Notes under the pieces: generated by a model
What the model saw: only the letters and a program-made list of their open reading frames with translations
What the model was told of the DNA's origin: nothing
Database searches by the model: none
Program-made: the position numbers and the translations under genes
Shown: one piece after another, positions 25,225 through 38,316 of the stretch
How positions within the stretch are numbered: position 1 is the stretch's first letter
How the letters are laid out: each line of letters opens with the position of its first letter
Assembly (NCBI RefSeq): GCF_000150275.1
Contig: NW_002060951.1
Coordinates: forward strand, 1,560,297-1,624,296
Direction of reading: 5' to 3'
Origin: Trichoplax adhaerens
Lineage: Eukaryota > Placozoa > Uniplacotomia > Trichoplacea > Trichoplacidae
Length of the DNA stretch: 64,000 nt

Positions 25225-26747
25225 GATAAGTTAACGTGATATTAAAGATAGCAATGAATAGAATACAGCAAGAAGCTGATGGTAAAGGAGTCTGCAAAGG
25301 ATTATGTTAAGAATGTGCAATGTGCAGCAAGTTCTGCCCTTGGTTTAACCAGCCCCTTCTGCCGTAGTCGCTACAGTGATAATGACATGCTTGCTCGCTG
25401 TCAGTAAAGCGTGAGTCCATACGCCAGTCCATGAGCCTTTGAGTATAACAGTAAATCGCTGTACAATGACGGTACAGACGTACAGACTCTTCAGCCAGTT
25501 GTAGTAATACTGACAGACAAGGCAAAGTTGAAAGTTCAGACAGCAACATAGTGACAGCAATATTGTAGATTGACGTAGTCGATTTAAATTGGATACTCAC
25601 TATACAATATTATTGTATGGAGGCCTGCTAACTGTGACCCCGAATACGATACGTTATGGTAGAATATTGCTGAGTGCTGGCATGTTCAAGTTCATCAGGT
25701 GCAGATGATATTTTCTCATCATGACAACTTTACTTTGAGACTATGATTCATTCCTCAGCGGGCAGAAAATTCTGTTACCTGATGATCGCTTCGGTTGGCT
25801 ACATCCCGGCTTCCATTTGCAGCTTCTAAAATACTGTATTTCACTAATTATGAGAACTCACATTTGCATGCAATAGTATTATACTGTTCGACAGTCTGGA
25901 ATTATGCACAATTCAATACTGTACCCACTGCGTACTGTGCGCTTTTGATGCTCATGGACCTCTCCAACGATGATACACTACGAGTCGTTGTAGAGCTCGA
26001 TGGTGTTGTACAGTACGTATAGACAATCACGATTATTTATTTAATATTGTTAAGTAACCTGTATCCATAGCAAGTTGGTCACATATTCAACTCAGATAAT
26101 ATCGAATGAACGCAAATTCAGGCAGATATTAACAATCTTAAATGTGCTAAGCTATAATGGTACACTCTGACAGAGACACTGTGCAGATTGAATGTCATAC
26201 CACGTTATCAAGTACATGGTACAGTCTTAATCTTACAGTACAGCACCGTAAACTTACACTGTACACTGTACAGTCTCACGGTGGTAAAGCACGGTATTAT
26301 TAGGTACGGTTCCAAATTGTACCTTGTACTACTAGAAAATGACCCAAATGACTTGACTCTATATGGAGACGCCCAAAAGTGCGTGTCAGGCTTGGTAATA
26401 AAATACGTCAGAGGCAAAAAAAAAAAATAAATTGATTAAATTGAAGTGAATTTACTATCAAAGTTGCGATCTGACGCCAATCAGCAGCCCTAAGTTTTCC
26501 ACGTATCGAAAGGTAAACTGTTGTAACTTAATTGTGATTACACTTATTGGATCGATTCTTCCCGTTTATTGAAGCTGCTGCCAGCTTCTAGAGAGGAGTA
26601 GTAATTGTTTCCAAAAATCGGAATGATGACATAAGTACTCGTACGTAATGATTTCGATAAAGCGCTGGACAGCTCGAGCATTTATTTGATCGTTTTTTTT
26701 TTTAGCGCTTGCAAAATTTGTTCAAGTCTTCACTTCGCACCTGCAAA
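25225..26747. other. Intergenic with overlapping unrecognised frames and palindromic repeats
   Basis: The gap between divergent ABHD3-like B and FAXC-like 1 is less AT-rich than its surroundings. It has several overlapping 70-97 codon frames on both strands (25307-25600 -, 25795-26022 +, 26188-26430 +), none recognised and none with splice support. TACTGTACAG-type repeats lie at about 26215-26280, and an A tract ends at about 26427. A T-run ending in AG at 26692-26704 looks like a splice acceptor for a 5' UTR exon of the next gene. Confidence 0.5.
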
Positions 26748-27656
26748 ATGAGTTCATCAAACGATAAAGTGGACAAGGATACTGTAGTTGTTTATCAATT
26801 TATACAAGGATTGACAGCTCCGAGCTTATCTCCCTTTGTACTCAAGTTGGAAACCTACCTGAGGATGGCTAAATTAAATTATGTCTGCGATTATGGTGGA
26901 AAAGTTTCCAAAAAAGGCAAAATTCCTTGGATTGCCATCGATGGAAAAGAAATTGCCGATTCTGCCTTTTGTGTCCAGTACTTGAACAAGAGGTTTAATA
27001 TCGATCTTGATAGTCATCTCAATGAATCACAAAAAGCCATCGCTCATGCTTATATTAAAATGTTAGAAGAAAATACATTTTGGTAAGATTGATTTGAAGT
27101 GTTATATTCAATCGATAAAACTCGATAAACAAACTACGTGCTCTAGAACGTACTCACTTTTTTTTACTTTAACAAAGACAGTATGACATGTATCATTCAA
27201 TAACCGCTGCAATCATTGCAATACTTTGGTAGGGCTGTAATTGTGCAAACACGTGCAATAGAAAACTTTCCTTGGGCTTTAAATGAATTTAATGTGCCTA
27301 AATATTTAAAAGTCCCAGCTAAGCTAACATTCAGACGCAAAGTAACCAAAGCGATGTGGGGTCATGGTATAGGTAGGCATAGCCAGGAAGAAATTCACGA
27401 TATCGGAAACAACGATCTCCGTGCTTGCTCATCATTTCTTGCAGATAAGAAATTCTTTATGGGCGATCAGCCAAGTTTTATAGACGCTGTTATGTTTGGC
27501 TTTCTTGGTGAAATTGTTTACGCTCTACCACCTGATTGTTGGTATGCACGATTAGTCGACAACGAATTCAAAAATCTTAAGGCTTATTGTGATCGTATGA
27601 AAGAGGAATACTGGCCTGACTGGGACAGTAAATTAAGGAGTCCCAAGGCAAATTAG
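26748..27656 (+). CDS. FAXC-like / failed-axon-connections GST-fold protein 1
   Basis: Two exons, 26748-27082 and 27233-27656, give 252 aa; the splice divides a Trp codon (TG|G). I chose the ATG at 26748 over the in-frame ATG at 26709 because it aligns with the two paralogues and lies closer to the conserved start. The N-terminal thioredoxin-like half has APSLSPFVLKLETYLRMAKL and GKIPWIAIDG. The C-terminal helical half has AMWGHGIGRHSQEEI, FMGDQPSFIDAVMFGF and EYWPDWD. These are hallmarks of the Fax/FAXC family, related to metaxins and nematode CDR proteins. The family is GST-like in fold; catalysis is unproven and no membrane anchor is seen, unlike vertebrate FAXC. It is the most divergent of the three copies here. 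Confidence 0.92.
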
Positions 27657-30600
27657 TTCTGGCGGGCATTATCATCAACTATCGGTAGCTTAGTATGATT
27701 CTTACTATTAATACGTCTATTCGTTAGGTAGTAAACATCTAACTATCATGATAATTTCGTAGCTTTAGCTCATACGATTGTGTAGAAAGATGATTATCTG
27801 CTAGTCTGGCATGTGGGTAACCTGTCCCAATAGTTAATGTTAACGCTTCATAACGCTTGCTAAGTTGCAATAATAAGTGTGATGATGAATGATAAACTAA
27901 AATAATTGGATAACACAATACTGTAAAATTATTTCTCAATGCGTGATGTTTTTGTCCAATCGACATCATGACTATAATTTATAATGTCTCGGTGGTGAAT
28001 GTTGAATTGCATCTTGCATGAAAAATTTGGTAATCGAATTCTAACTGTTGAGTGATTTTATTTGGCTTAAAATATTACGATTTAGTAAATTAATAACATT
28101 TATTAATAAAAGGTATCAATCGTAATTGCTGAAACCATAAATAGAGCTCGTGTTCTTTCGCTAACATAGCTTTGACAGATCGAACTTGTATCATTTACAA
28201 TTGATATTTAGCATGTATAAAGATCGCACATTGTACAGTTGCCGTTGCCAGTTACCTACGTCGACATTGCGCTATCAACTACGTAGAACTGCTTGCAGTA
28301 ATGAGTCGTTAAATAGTAGCTGTTTCCCTAAATCGATATTGACTAGTTGATGAACTATTTATTATTGGGAATGCTGCTCAGTCATAACGCTGGTACTTTT
28401 CACATCAAATGCTACTAATAATAGAGATTGCAAATGTGAAAAACTGTTCAAACTTAGGCATTATATATTATTTTTATTAAATTATTGCGTTCGAGAAATA
28501 CACATTTGCAAACAATTTATGACCAAGAATCCTGCATACGCGTACAATATGTACTTTTATTTTTCAAACAATTATTGGAAACTCTGGACAAAGTCAATAG
28601 GATGATGCTGCACTTTTGGCATTGTCTGTACATTGTTTTTACGTTCTTATACTGGCTATTATACGAAATCACTTAGATGAGAGAGATTTGCATGCGCTAA
28701 TATGATAATTAGATTTTCTATTATTATAGACAATACAGTTACAAATTATGAGACTATACTATTAAATTAAGATTGTTTTCACACTATTAGTAGCTTGGTA
28801 AATGTTATTTTAACCATCGACAGGTATAATAAGGAATACATGATATCTGTAGTTGGCATGATCGAAATTTCTTGTAAAGCCTTATTTGCTTTCGATACTA
28901 CAGTATATTACTTAGAACTAGCAATTCGTGTCTATATTATTTCAGGTAATTCATGGGGAGAAGCCTTACTATCCATATATATTAGACGGTTTATAGCAAT
29001 TTGATTGAATTAATTACATTGCGGTCAACATAGGTCCGTGATGAATCGCTTTTTATTTTGCTAAGGCAACCTTAATATAATGTGGTAAAAAAAAATCGAA
29101 AATGACTGATGTGAATTGTAATACTTTATAGATTTTTAACTTCCCACGTATATGATTGCATATTGTAGATAATAGGATACCCTATTTTTTATCATTATAT
29201 ATATACTGTATATAATTATCACACTCCAATATTAAATTTGGGCTATGTAGTTCAATCTTAGGAGAGACATGTGTTAACGGTGGCGTCCCAACGATAAGAC
29301 ACCAATAGCACGGCACAATATAAGGGGCACTGCAAGTTGCTAAAAAGAGCGTAACGAAATAAGTATACTGTAAACTAGTTCTTCAATTTTAATAACTTTA
29401 ATTTAATAACCTGTTACTTTAATTAATGGTAGCTTAATAGTAATGAACTACCTAAGGTAAGGTGTAATCCAGTTTTTTTAGTTACACAGTTCGATGAAAA
29501 CTGGTCGATGAGCATTCTTATGGATAATTAACTGTAATTTATTATTTTTTAATAATGATCTAATGAGTGGTTTAACATATGGTGCCTTCTTGCCTGACAT
29601 ACGAGTATATGATTCCTTTCCAACCATACAGTACAGATAATTAAATTGTGGTACTCCAATTTTATAGCTATGTGGGCTAAAGCAATATCTAGCTAATATC
29701 TACCCAAGCTTTCAAAATTTAATTAAACATTTTGTCCCCATAATGTGGCAATAATTGCACTTATTGTACCGCTTATTGACTGTCATTTAATTTCAATCAT
29801 AATACAATTTGCTACAAAGTGAAATGGACAATCACAGAATCATTCAGAATGAGAATTTGGCATTCTAAGAATGGTCAGCTCTCGATTACAATTAAAAATT
29901 TGGTAAACTAGTCCAAGTTGCAACTATTCTCAATTCATATCGACTCTAAAATGAGTTATTTCAAGAACATTGTAAAAGATCTTTATTGATTTGTTTCTGT
30001 ATACATTATGATCGTGGTTGTGATTTTACAGTATTTATTTGTTATAGTTAAAGTATCTTATAAATTAAATATTCTTAGTAAAAAGGTACTGAACGTAATC
30101 AAAATTATGAGAGGAAATAAACAAATTAGGAAATTTTTTAGATAATTTCAACAAATACAGTAGGAGATTTCGCTTCTGGAGTATAAAATCCAAAGAGATT
30201 TAGGATAAGAAATTTCTAAATTATATATCTAGCAATATCTTTATATTCTTAATTTTGTTTCGAATTTCGTATAGGAATTAACTGCTTTTAGCTGTTATGT
30301 TAACATCGATTACAACTGTATTAGCTTGACCTAATAAAGACATTATTTTATATAGCTATTAAAGCGCATTACAGGCAATATACCAAATGATGTGATTAAA
30401 GCAGTTTTTGTGTATTAATCATTTGTCAAGTAAACACAGCTAAAGATTCATCATTATAACTAGATGTCCATAACTGTTCATAAGTTTCTATTATATTGAG
30501 CTTGAACATTGACAGACTTTCAGCATCCTTGAATAGAAAATACCACCCGTACATATATTGAATATGCTGCAATATTATTTTTATCGTATTTCTTTCCCGT

Positions 30601-30658
30601 ATCTGCGTAGCGTTACGAGTAAAGAAGGGCACATCTTGTTGTAAAATGATGCTCAAAA
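27657..30658. other. Intergenic between convergent FAXC-like 1 and 2
   Basis: About 3 kb of AT-rich sequence. The 60-76 codon frames seen here (for example 28485-28676, 28795-29004, 30426-30656) lack splice context and family resemblance. Nothing else was recognised. Confidence 0.6.
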
Positions 30659-31782
30659 TTAGAATTTGGTTGGTTTATTACCGTTTTTTAGGTTATCATT
30701 CCAATCGGGCCAGTATTTCGTTCTCATTTTTTCACAATAGCTTACAAGGTTTTTATAATCTTCTTTCACAACTTTGGTAGTCCAATGATCAGGAGGCATA
30801 AACCAAATTAATTCGGCAATGAATCCAAACATAGTAGCATCAATTAAACTAGGTTGGTCACCCATAAAAAATGGCTTATCGCCTAAAAAATCTGAAAAAG
30901 CTTTCAAGTCCGCTTCGCCAAGTTTACGAATATTTTCAGGACTATGCCTGCCAATTCCATGCCCCCACATGCTTTTCAAGATTCTACGTCTGAGCGTTAA
31001 TCTAGCTGCTGGAAACAATATTTTAGGTACTCCAAGCTCGCTTAGAAACCATGAAAAATTTTCAGCAAAGCGACCATATGTTACTGTAGCCCTAGAAAAG
31101 GATGGATATATGCCAAAGTGTTAAAGAACGAAATTTATTCTAGGATATCAAATAATTATATTAAAATGGAACTGAGCGATTTAATAAAAATTCTACCGTA
31201 GCCATGTATAATTGTATACATAATTCTTCTGTAAAGGTCTTTGTAACCAATTTAAAGTCTATTAAGTTATTATAATTTCAATACTTTTCTTTACTTAAAA
31301 TTTATCAGACAAGTTTAGCCGTTGCACGTCAAAATTTAGAACTACTAATAAATATTCAAATTTATTTTGACTATATGATAAATTTGATGATGTATCCTAT
31401 TTATATCCCACTACATCTACTAGATTATCATTTACTAGTGCTTTTGATTTTCTCCTTACCAGAATGTACTTTCCTCCATAGTTTTAGTATAAGAATAAGC
31501 GATAGCCTTTTCTTTGCTGCTTAAATGTTTGTTAAGATCGATGTTGAATTTTTTATTCAAGTGCTGAATAATAAAGCTAGTGTCATTAACCACTTCACCG
31601 TTGATGACAATCCAAGGAATTTTACCCTTTTTCGATAGCTTTCCGCTGAGATCGGATTTATATTTGATATCTGCCATTCTCAGATAAGTTTCCAATTTTA
31701 AGGCGAAAGGTGATGGACTAGGAATGGTTGTTGCGCGAGGAAAATGGTACATTAATACGGTATCACTGGCCAAAGCAGGCAT
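30659..31782 (-). CDS. FAXC-like / failed-axon-connections GST-fold protein 2
   Basis: Two exons on the minus strand, 31460-31782 and 30659-31091, give 251 aa with the same TG|G split Trp codon as the paralogues. Key motifs are SPFALKLETYLRMADIKY and GKIPWIVINGEV in the thioredoxin-like half, then SMWGHGIGRHSPENI, FMGDQPSLIDATMFGF and ELIWFMPPDHW in the helical half. ELIWFMPPDHWT is shared with copy 3 but not copy 1, so copies 2 and 3 are the more recent pair. No signal peptide or membrane segment is visible; a cytosolic or organelle-surface GST-fold protein is likely. Enzymatic activity cannot be inferred. Confidence 0.93.
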
Positions 31783-32012
31783 TTTAAATTGAATTCTTTA
31801 TTGATAAATAAAGGAATCAACAAAGTTAAATCAGGTTTAAATTATCGAGAAGTTGAAAATCCTTGAATTAGATAGTACAGATTAATTAGAGGATATCCAG
31901 GCTATAATATATAATGCTAAATCGTTATACTGATGCATAATTTGCTAACCTAATTCGTTGGTAACAAATTCGAGTAACTGTAAATAAAATTACTAGGCAA
32001 TGAAGGAATTAA

Positions 32013-33359
32013 ATGGGGTTTCTTAGTGGAAATGAAGCACAACAAGCTAGAGCTACAGACTTATATAGATTTTTTATTGTAATTAAATACCATCCAATAA
32101 CTAATTATAAACAGTCATTACATCAGTTATTTATGAAAAATTCCGTAAAACAATAGGCCACTAATAGAGTTTGGATCAATATTTACATAGAGTTTTGCAG
32201 AATAGCGATGATGCGGAAAAACTTAAACGCCTATGTTGTTATTGTAAAATACATGATGGGAAACAAGTTCATTTACGATCGGTTCGAGCAAGATTCATAC
32301 TTGAGGTGATGAAGGATAATTACAATACAAAAAGTAAGGTGTGCGCGAATATTAGTAATTAGTTGATCAAGAACATAATTAAATATAATCAAAATACAAT
32401 ATTGCCAGGCGGTAGCTGTTAGAGTTATAAAATAGATATTTAGCTAATGATGGGACACTTCCTAAGTACAGGATTGACAGGCCATTTATATAGTAGTAAA
32501 GTAGCGAATTCATCAGAGCTTAAAATTTAGTAGCCCTTGTTGAGATAGAGCAGTTAAATTTTACATCGTCAAATAAGGGTGCGAATCATCAGCACTCTAG
32601 GTATATCTACATTTTAGTAAAAATTACTTATTAATTTGATCTATTAGCTCAATAAAAAATTAATACTATAGATGATAAATAAAAGGCATTACCCGACTTT
32701 ACGAGGTTACTATGCCAGAATCGGAAACATTTGAAGCTTTCAAGTTTATGCAATCAGTAGTTATAAATACTCGATAGTTGTTATGATATGATTTTAAGTT
32801 CTCCGAAGTAACCTATACCTGTGATTTAACTACTTTACAGTTTAATGACAACTAATTTGGTAATGATATTAACTTGTGTAACTATTTGATAACGAATTCA
32901 AAAACAAAGATTACTAAAGAAACTAAAATTTCTATGGCAGTTATGATTATGTAATAGGTTTCGAAGACGCGGATTTGCGCTGGTTGAATATCAGATCGTT
33001 GAATGTACATCATTTATACTTTCTAAATTTATTAACATGACTTTAACTGAACATATCCACTACTCACAAATTCGATGTATATTATTAGAACTGCAGCTGC
33101 AAGATTATACAATATCCTATCCAACTAAGTCTTTTGTATGAACGTACTACTTTATGAAGCCATAACATCTATCAGATTTTGTATAAACTCGCGATAGAAG
33201 TTCAGTTTGCGATAAAGTATTAATTTCTGTTGAACCTTTGATAATATTTTAATGAATATTTTTCTTGTAGTTACATCAATTGATTCTAAGCACGATAATA
33301 ATACAAGCAATGGATACGACGGAGGAGAAATGAAGTTCTACAATAGTCGTGAAAACTGA
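32013..33359 (+). CDS. Putative small three-exon gene, unrecognised
   Basis: I do not recognise this gene. Three segments join in frame through canonical sites: 32013-32078 (MGFLSGNEAQQARATDLYRF, donor GTAATT), 32168-32333 (acceptor TAATAG, donor GTAAGG) and 33271-33359 (acceptor TTCTTGTAG, stop TGA), giving 106 aa. The middle exon looks coding: charged and balanced, with LQNSDDAEKLKRLCCYCK and HLRSVRARFILEVMKDN. The tail is polar (DSKHDNNTSNGYDGGEMKF). There is no signal peptide, membrane segment or known motif. The middle exon is the best-supported part. A second donor five bases on (GTGTGC) would change the last exon's frame and give a different 20-residue tail. It lies between two FAXC-like genes on the opposite strand. 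Confidence 0.35.
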
Positions 33360-33773
33360 TAAATTGTAAATTATTAATTGCTATAATCAAGTAGTCATTA
33401 AGAGTATGTTTACAATTATGTATCACGTACAATTGCATCCTGAGAGATAAAATGGTTGTATAGATAATTAATCAAGTACACTTGTCTATAGTGAGTTAGT
33501 TATTTATGTTCTATAGTTAGGATATCGATTGCATTATAGTAGGATTATCTTTCTCAAAATAATTTAGCAATCGTGATAATATATTGAATTTTAGTTTATT
33601 AAATTTCAATTTATGTGTCCGCGTAATTACAGTTAGTGTATATTCATGTTCGTATTAGTGTTAGATTTAATTAAATCGATAATTTCAAGTGTAGAGCACT
33701 ACAGTACAGTTGCATTCTAAGCGTGTTTGAATTATTCAAAATTAATAGTATACTGTAGACTTAACGAACTAAT

Positions 33774-34682
33774 TTATTTTGTTTTCTTCAAGTTATCATC
33801 CCAATCCGGCCAATATTTTGCCTTCATTCTTTCACAATAATCAACAACATTTGTATATTCTTCTGTTATTAATTTAATCGTCCAATGATCAGGTGGCATA
33901 AACCAAATCAGTTCAGCCATGAAACCAAAGATGACTGCATCTATAGATGTTGGTTGATCTCCCATAAAGAATGGTTTGTTATCCAAAAATTCTGCACATG
34001 CTTTAATATCTTGCATAGCAATGCTTTGTATTTCTTCACCGTTATGCCTTCCAATTCCGTGTCCCCACATGTTTTTCAGCAGCCGACGACGTACAGTTAG
34101 CTTTGCGATCCATGACAATGCACTAGGTACTCCTAGCTCTTTTAATAGCCAAGGAAAATTATCTACCAAGCGTCCATAATTGATAGCAGCCCTATAATTA
34201 ACAAAAGGAAGAGTATTAAGATCATGAATTAGATTCATTGATAAGAAATATTTTACTATAGTTTCCTAGCTAGTCATATAGTACAGTTGTCAGCATGATA
34301 TAATAGAAATAACTTAAAATTATTTTGAACTATTAGGTTAACATGATTACCAAAAAGTATTTTCTTCAAGCATTTTTCGATAGGAATGAGCCATGGATTT
34401 ATCTAGTTCACTTAAGTTTTTATCAAGATCGATGTTATATTTTTTATTGACATATTCAGTTATGAAAGCTGTATCACCCAATGGTTGGCCATCGATAACA
34501 ACCCATGGAATTTTGCCATTTTTAGAAAATTTACCAGTTAAATCTGATTCATACTTGATGCCAGCCATTCTAAAGTAGGTTTCTAACTTCAATGCAAATG
34601 GAGATGCACTTGGGATAGTTGAGGCCCGCGGAAATTGATACATTAAAATAGCATTCTTGTCTTGGTTAGCTACAGCAGGCAT
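33774..34682 (-). CDS. FAXC-like / failed-axon-connections GST-fold protein 3
   Basis: Two exons on the minus strand, 34351-34682 and 33774-34191, give 249 aa; the intron again splits a Trp codon as TG|G. The N-terminal half has ASPFALKLETYFRMAGIKY and GKIPWVVIDG. The C-terminal half has NMWGHGIGRHNGEEI, FMGDQPTSIDAVIFGFMAEL and YWPDWDDNLKKTK at the end. It is closest to copy 2 (both have PRA(S/T)TIPS near the start and LIWFMPPDHWT). The longer frame reading up to 34238 is intron sequence. As with the other copies, the GST-like fold is clear and catalytic function is not. Confidence 0.93.
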
Positions 34683-37600
34683 ATTGTTTAGGAATGCTTT
34701 ACTTGCTTACATTTAGTTATCAAAAATGCAACGTTCCAATAAAGTTGATTATCAAGGATGCTTCAAGCAAAGTGATTAAGCGATCAAGTTCCTATTTATA
34801 TATGCTCTTTTAGGGCAGAAACTGTCAATATAAATAGATGGATTTGTTGATAATGCTATTGTTGCCCATGATTATTGCATAGAGACAATTTATAGGGCGT
34901 GACAAAAGATTGCTAAAAAAATTATTTTTGAATAGCGATAGATGTCTTGATTTCGTTTACTCTTTCTTCGTGATGCAATCAAATTTTTATCAAATTGGGC
35001 ACCATCGGACGTAAGTTAAAGGTAGTCTGTAGTTATACTTTGATACTATTATGTTTTTACAATGTTCGAAAAATTTACGGCTAAATTTGCACAATTGAAT
35101 ACAGTACAATTGAAGTAAATTTCAAAGTATTTGATGTTCGTATGACAAATCGTAATAGATTAGTTGCGGTAGATGAATTACGGCATTGATGCAAAACAAA
35201 TCATTATCTTATGAAAGTTGAAACTAATTAATGAAATTATATAATGCACGCGAAAATTTATCGTGATATTTAGCAGTCTAAGTAATATTTCTCCAATTGT
35301 TCTCATTGGTGCCTCATAAGAACACAAGTTTGATAGCTACTATAAGATTTACTCAACCAATAATCTGGTATTACTAAACTTTTATAAACATTAAGTGGCT
35401 CGGAATTAAAGTTTCTGGATGCTATAGTTATCCAAATTAGGGCTATTATCATAGCTTTAAATAACTCCACCGTTAATATCAATACTCATTTAGCAAGGAA
35501 ACAATTGTAATACAATCCTCGGCATGACACAGCAGATCTCATACAATTGGATCATCTAGCAACAACTGTCATCGTTATTAATGTACTCTCTCTTCTATTA
35601 TTACACGTGACTTTCATTCTCATAATTATTATGGCATAATAAAGTGATCAAGAAGGAGAAAAAATTAGTTATTGACGTATATAAAACTCTAATTTTTGGG
35701 TCGATTAAGATAGCGATCAATAATTAGATACTAAATATAGCCTTGACATGGCCAAGAAAGATGATTGTTTATGAGTAAAACTCCATGAATTGAATATTCT
35801 AACCGTGATATATAGATTTACTAAAATATAAAATTAATCGAAAGCATATATTCTGTCGTTGGTATGTGATGTAAATAGGATAGTAACAATCGCAATAAAA
35901 ATTTTTGAATATAAAATAACTAATTAAGAGAGATGATGTCACAAATATCTCCTACTTGTGAGCGATTAAACTTCTCTAGTTGCTATTACTCTCGTTGAAC
36001 ACTGGCTATTATGGTCGAGGTTAGAACTACTAGAAGAGTTTTAATGTTATAAAATACTTTATTGGTATAAGTCCGGGTTGCAGGCCCGTCTATTACGATC
36101 GGAATTTGGAACTGAACAAGCTATTAAAGCTATGGGATATACGTCGTACGTGTACTAGTTATAATGAATTTAGTGAATACTCTGATAGAAAGTTGATTCT
36201 TTCTTGTGATACTCTTGCACTATGCTTTTAACGACTCATTTTATAGGTAAAACAGGATAAGTGATCATTTCGGCTAACCATGTTAATGTTCATCATTTTC
36301 AATATCTTTGTATTAACTATTAATAGTAAACAAGTTACTATTCACTGAAAGATCACTGCTTTTCGATTTTTTGGCGCAAATCATTGTTTAAATTCTAAAA
36401 AATTATTTTACATAGAGTACAATGACATATATTATGCTACCATTGATCACTATCAACATTGTAACTGCTATGATATCTTTTATAGCACGATTCGTAATTA
36501 TTTCTCTAAATTATCTTAACGATGTTATATTTATTTTATTCACAGAGACTTATTTATGTTCTGTAAGTTGTATAGAAAAAGCAAATGATATTTCTCTTAA
36601 TCTATTTAATGTTTAAGAATTCACTACTGCTACAATCATTAATTTGCATAGGGCCATAAATTATTGCTGATCATCACACTCAAGCACCTTAACACCATTA
36701 TATAATTATTACTCCTGTGTAGCCTCACAGTAGTCGATATGAATCTGTGATCCTATCAATAATGGCTACTGTGCTATTATTAGATTATTAAAAATGCTAA
36801 CTCTCATGTACGTTTTATAGATGATATCACAATAACCGATTTCACGAATTAAGGTGATGTTGTAAAGAATATATTATTGATATGACGTTTGAACTGAATA
36901 TTCCTAACTCACTATTTATCTTATTTGACTACATATTCGTATGTATAAGTCTATATATGTATACCTATAGCATGTATTCAGCAATATTAAATCATATTAA
37001 CTTCGGAGATTTTTATTTAAGCAAGGCCGCGTTATAATTTTCATATCCTATAGATTTTAGTTAATAAATGAGTACAGAAATAACTGGTTTAATTACTGTT
37101 AAATTAACGGCTGTATACGTTAAGATCTCATATTTGCAATGGCAGGTAAAAATTATAAACTAAACAAGTCTATTAACTTTGTATATAGCGAGATTCGCTT
37201 AAATCCAAGATATAATTGTTAGAAGCATTTACACTGATAAAGCTCTATATACTGTATGTAGATCCGATTGTAATATTTAAAGGGAATCACATTCATTACT
37301 TTTAGCAAATAGAAAGAATTGAAATAGTAAGACTGTAATAAGGGTTTAAGATACTATAATTGATTAGAATAGAGCGCTTTGTAGCTATTTTTTGTCAGCC
37401 TTAAGGTTTGCTGAGAATGGTAAAAATAGTAGTTTTGCCTGTCAGAGTTAACGTACATGAGCTTTAATTCTCAATGAAATTATATTAAAAATAAGTTACA
37501 AGTCTTAGGAATGAATACCCTATCATGCGTTATAAGTTGCTTAATTTCAAGACTGGATTTAATTCACGGAATGAATAATTTTATTTAAATTAAATAAAGA

Positions 37601-38316
37601 AGCATATTAAGACATAGAGCCAATTGTTTACTCTCAAATAAGGTAGTGATGTACAAAGATTCATCCATATTAATTTTCTGGAAATTGAATTAGAACTGAA
37701 TTGACTTTACAATGGAACATTACAACAAGTCAAGTACTTCTGAACTTGTATACATACACTGGATATCACTATTGTCCATAAGAGCTGAGACTAACATATA
37801 TAGCTAGCTTATAGTTGTATGACAACTGCGGTGGTTGATGACATCTTTTCGAAATATCCTAAGAAAAAACTCTGTGGAATAAATTAATTCACTCACTCCT
37901 GCTATTTATACATATATAACGATATCTATCTCCTTAAGTAAATCCTTTGGACCATATGGAGCACAAATAGGTGCTGTGACATAGACTTAACATAATCATT
38001 CAATATATAATAATTTCAGAAATGCTAATTACCAAGTGCTATGTTTAATAATATTATCGTAGCTCCATGGACGAGCACTTACCGTGCATATTATGAATTT
38101 TATTACAGCTATTGGTATACATAACAAAAGGTAAAAATCGCCCACTATTTGAGTTCTTCGATGTAGCTTTTAGTGCTTTAAATGTCAGACATACGTATTT
38201 GGAATTGCTTTTACTATAAACTCCCTTTGCTTGTTAATAAGATAAAATAGAATTAATTTAGTTGTATGAAGTTAGCTTGGAAACAGATATGACCATATTA
38301 GTACTACAGTATCTTG
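34683..38316. other. Intergenic, about 3.6 kb, one possible orphan exon
   Basis: This stretch is AT-rich. A 28-codon coding-like frame at 36072-36158 follows a TATAAG acceptor and reads SGLQARLLRSEFGTEQAIKA before a stop. A three-codon start (36011-36019) with a GTTAGA donor could precede it, but that would be a 31-residue peptide. I cannot assign it to a gene. Nothing else was recognised. Confidence 0.4.

Noticed and set aside
25307-25600. 97-codon minus-strand frame with an overlapping 71-codon frame
   Set aside because: Overlapping frames in a less AT-rich spacer, not recognised and without splice context. Kept only as part of the spacer description.
26709-26747. Upstream in-frame ATG of FAXC-like 1
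   Set aside because: The extra 13 residues have no counterpart in the paralogues and lie just after a T-run/AG acceptor-like site, so they are probably 5' UTR.
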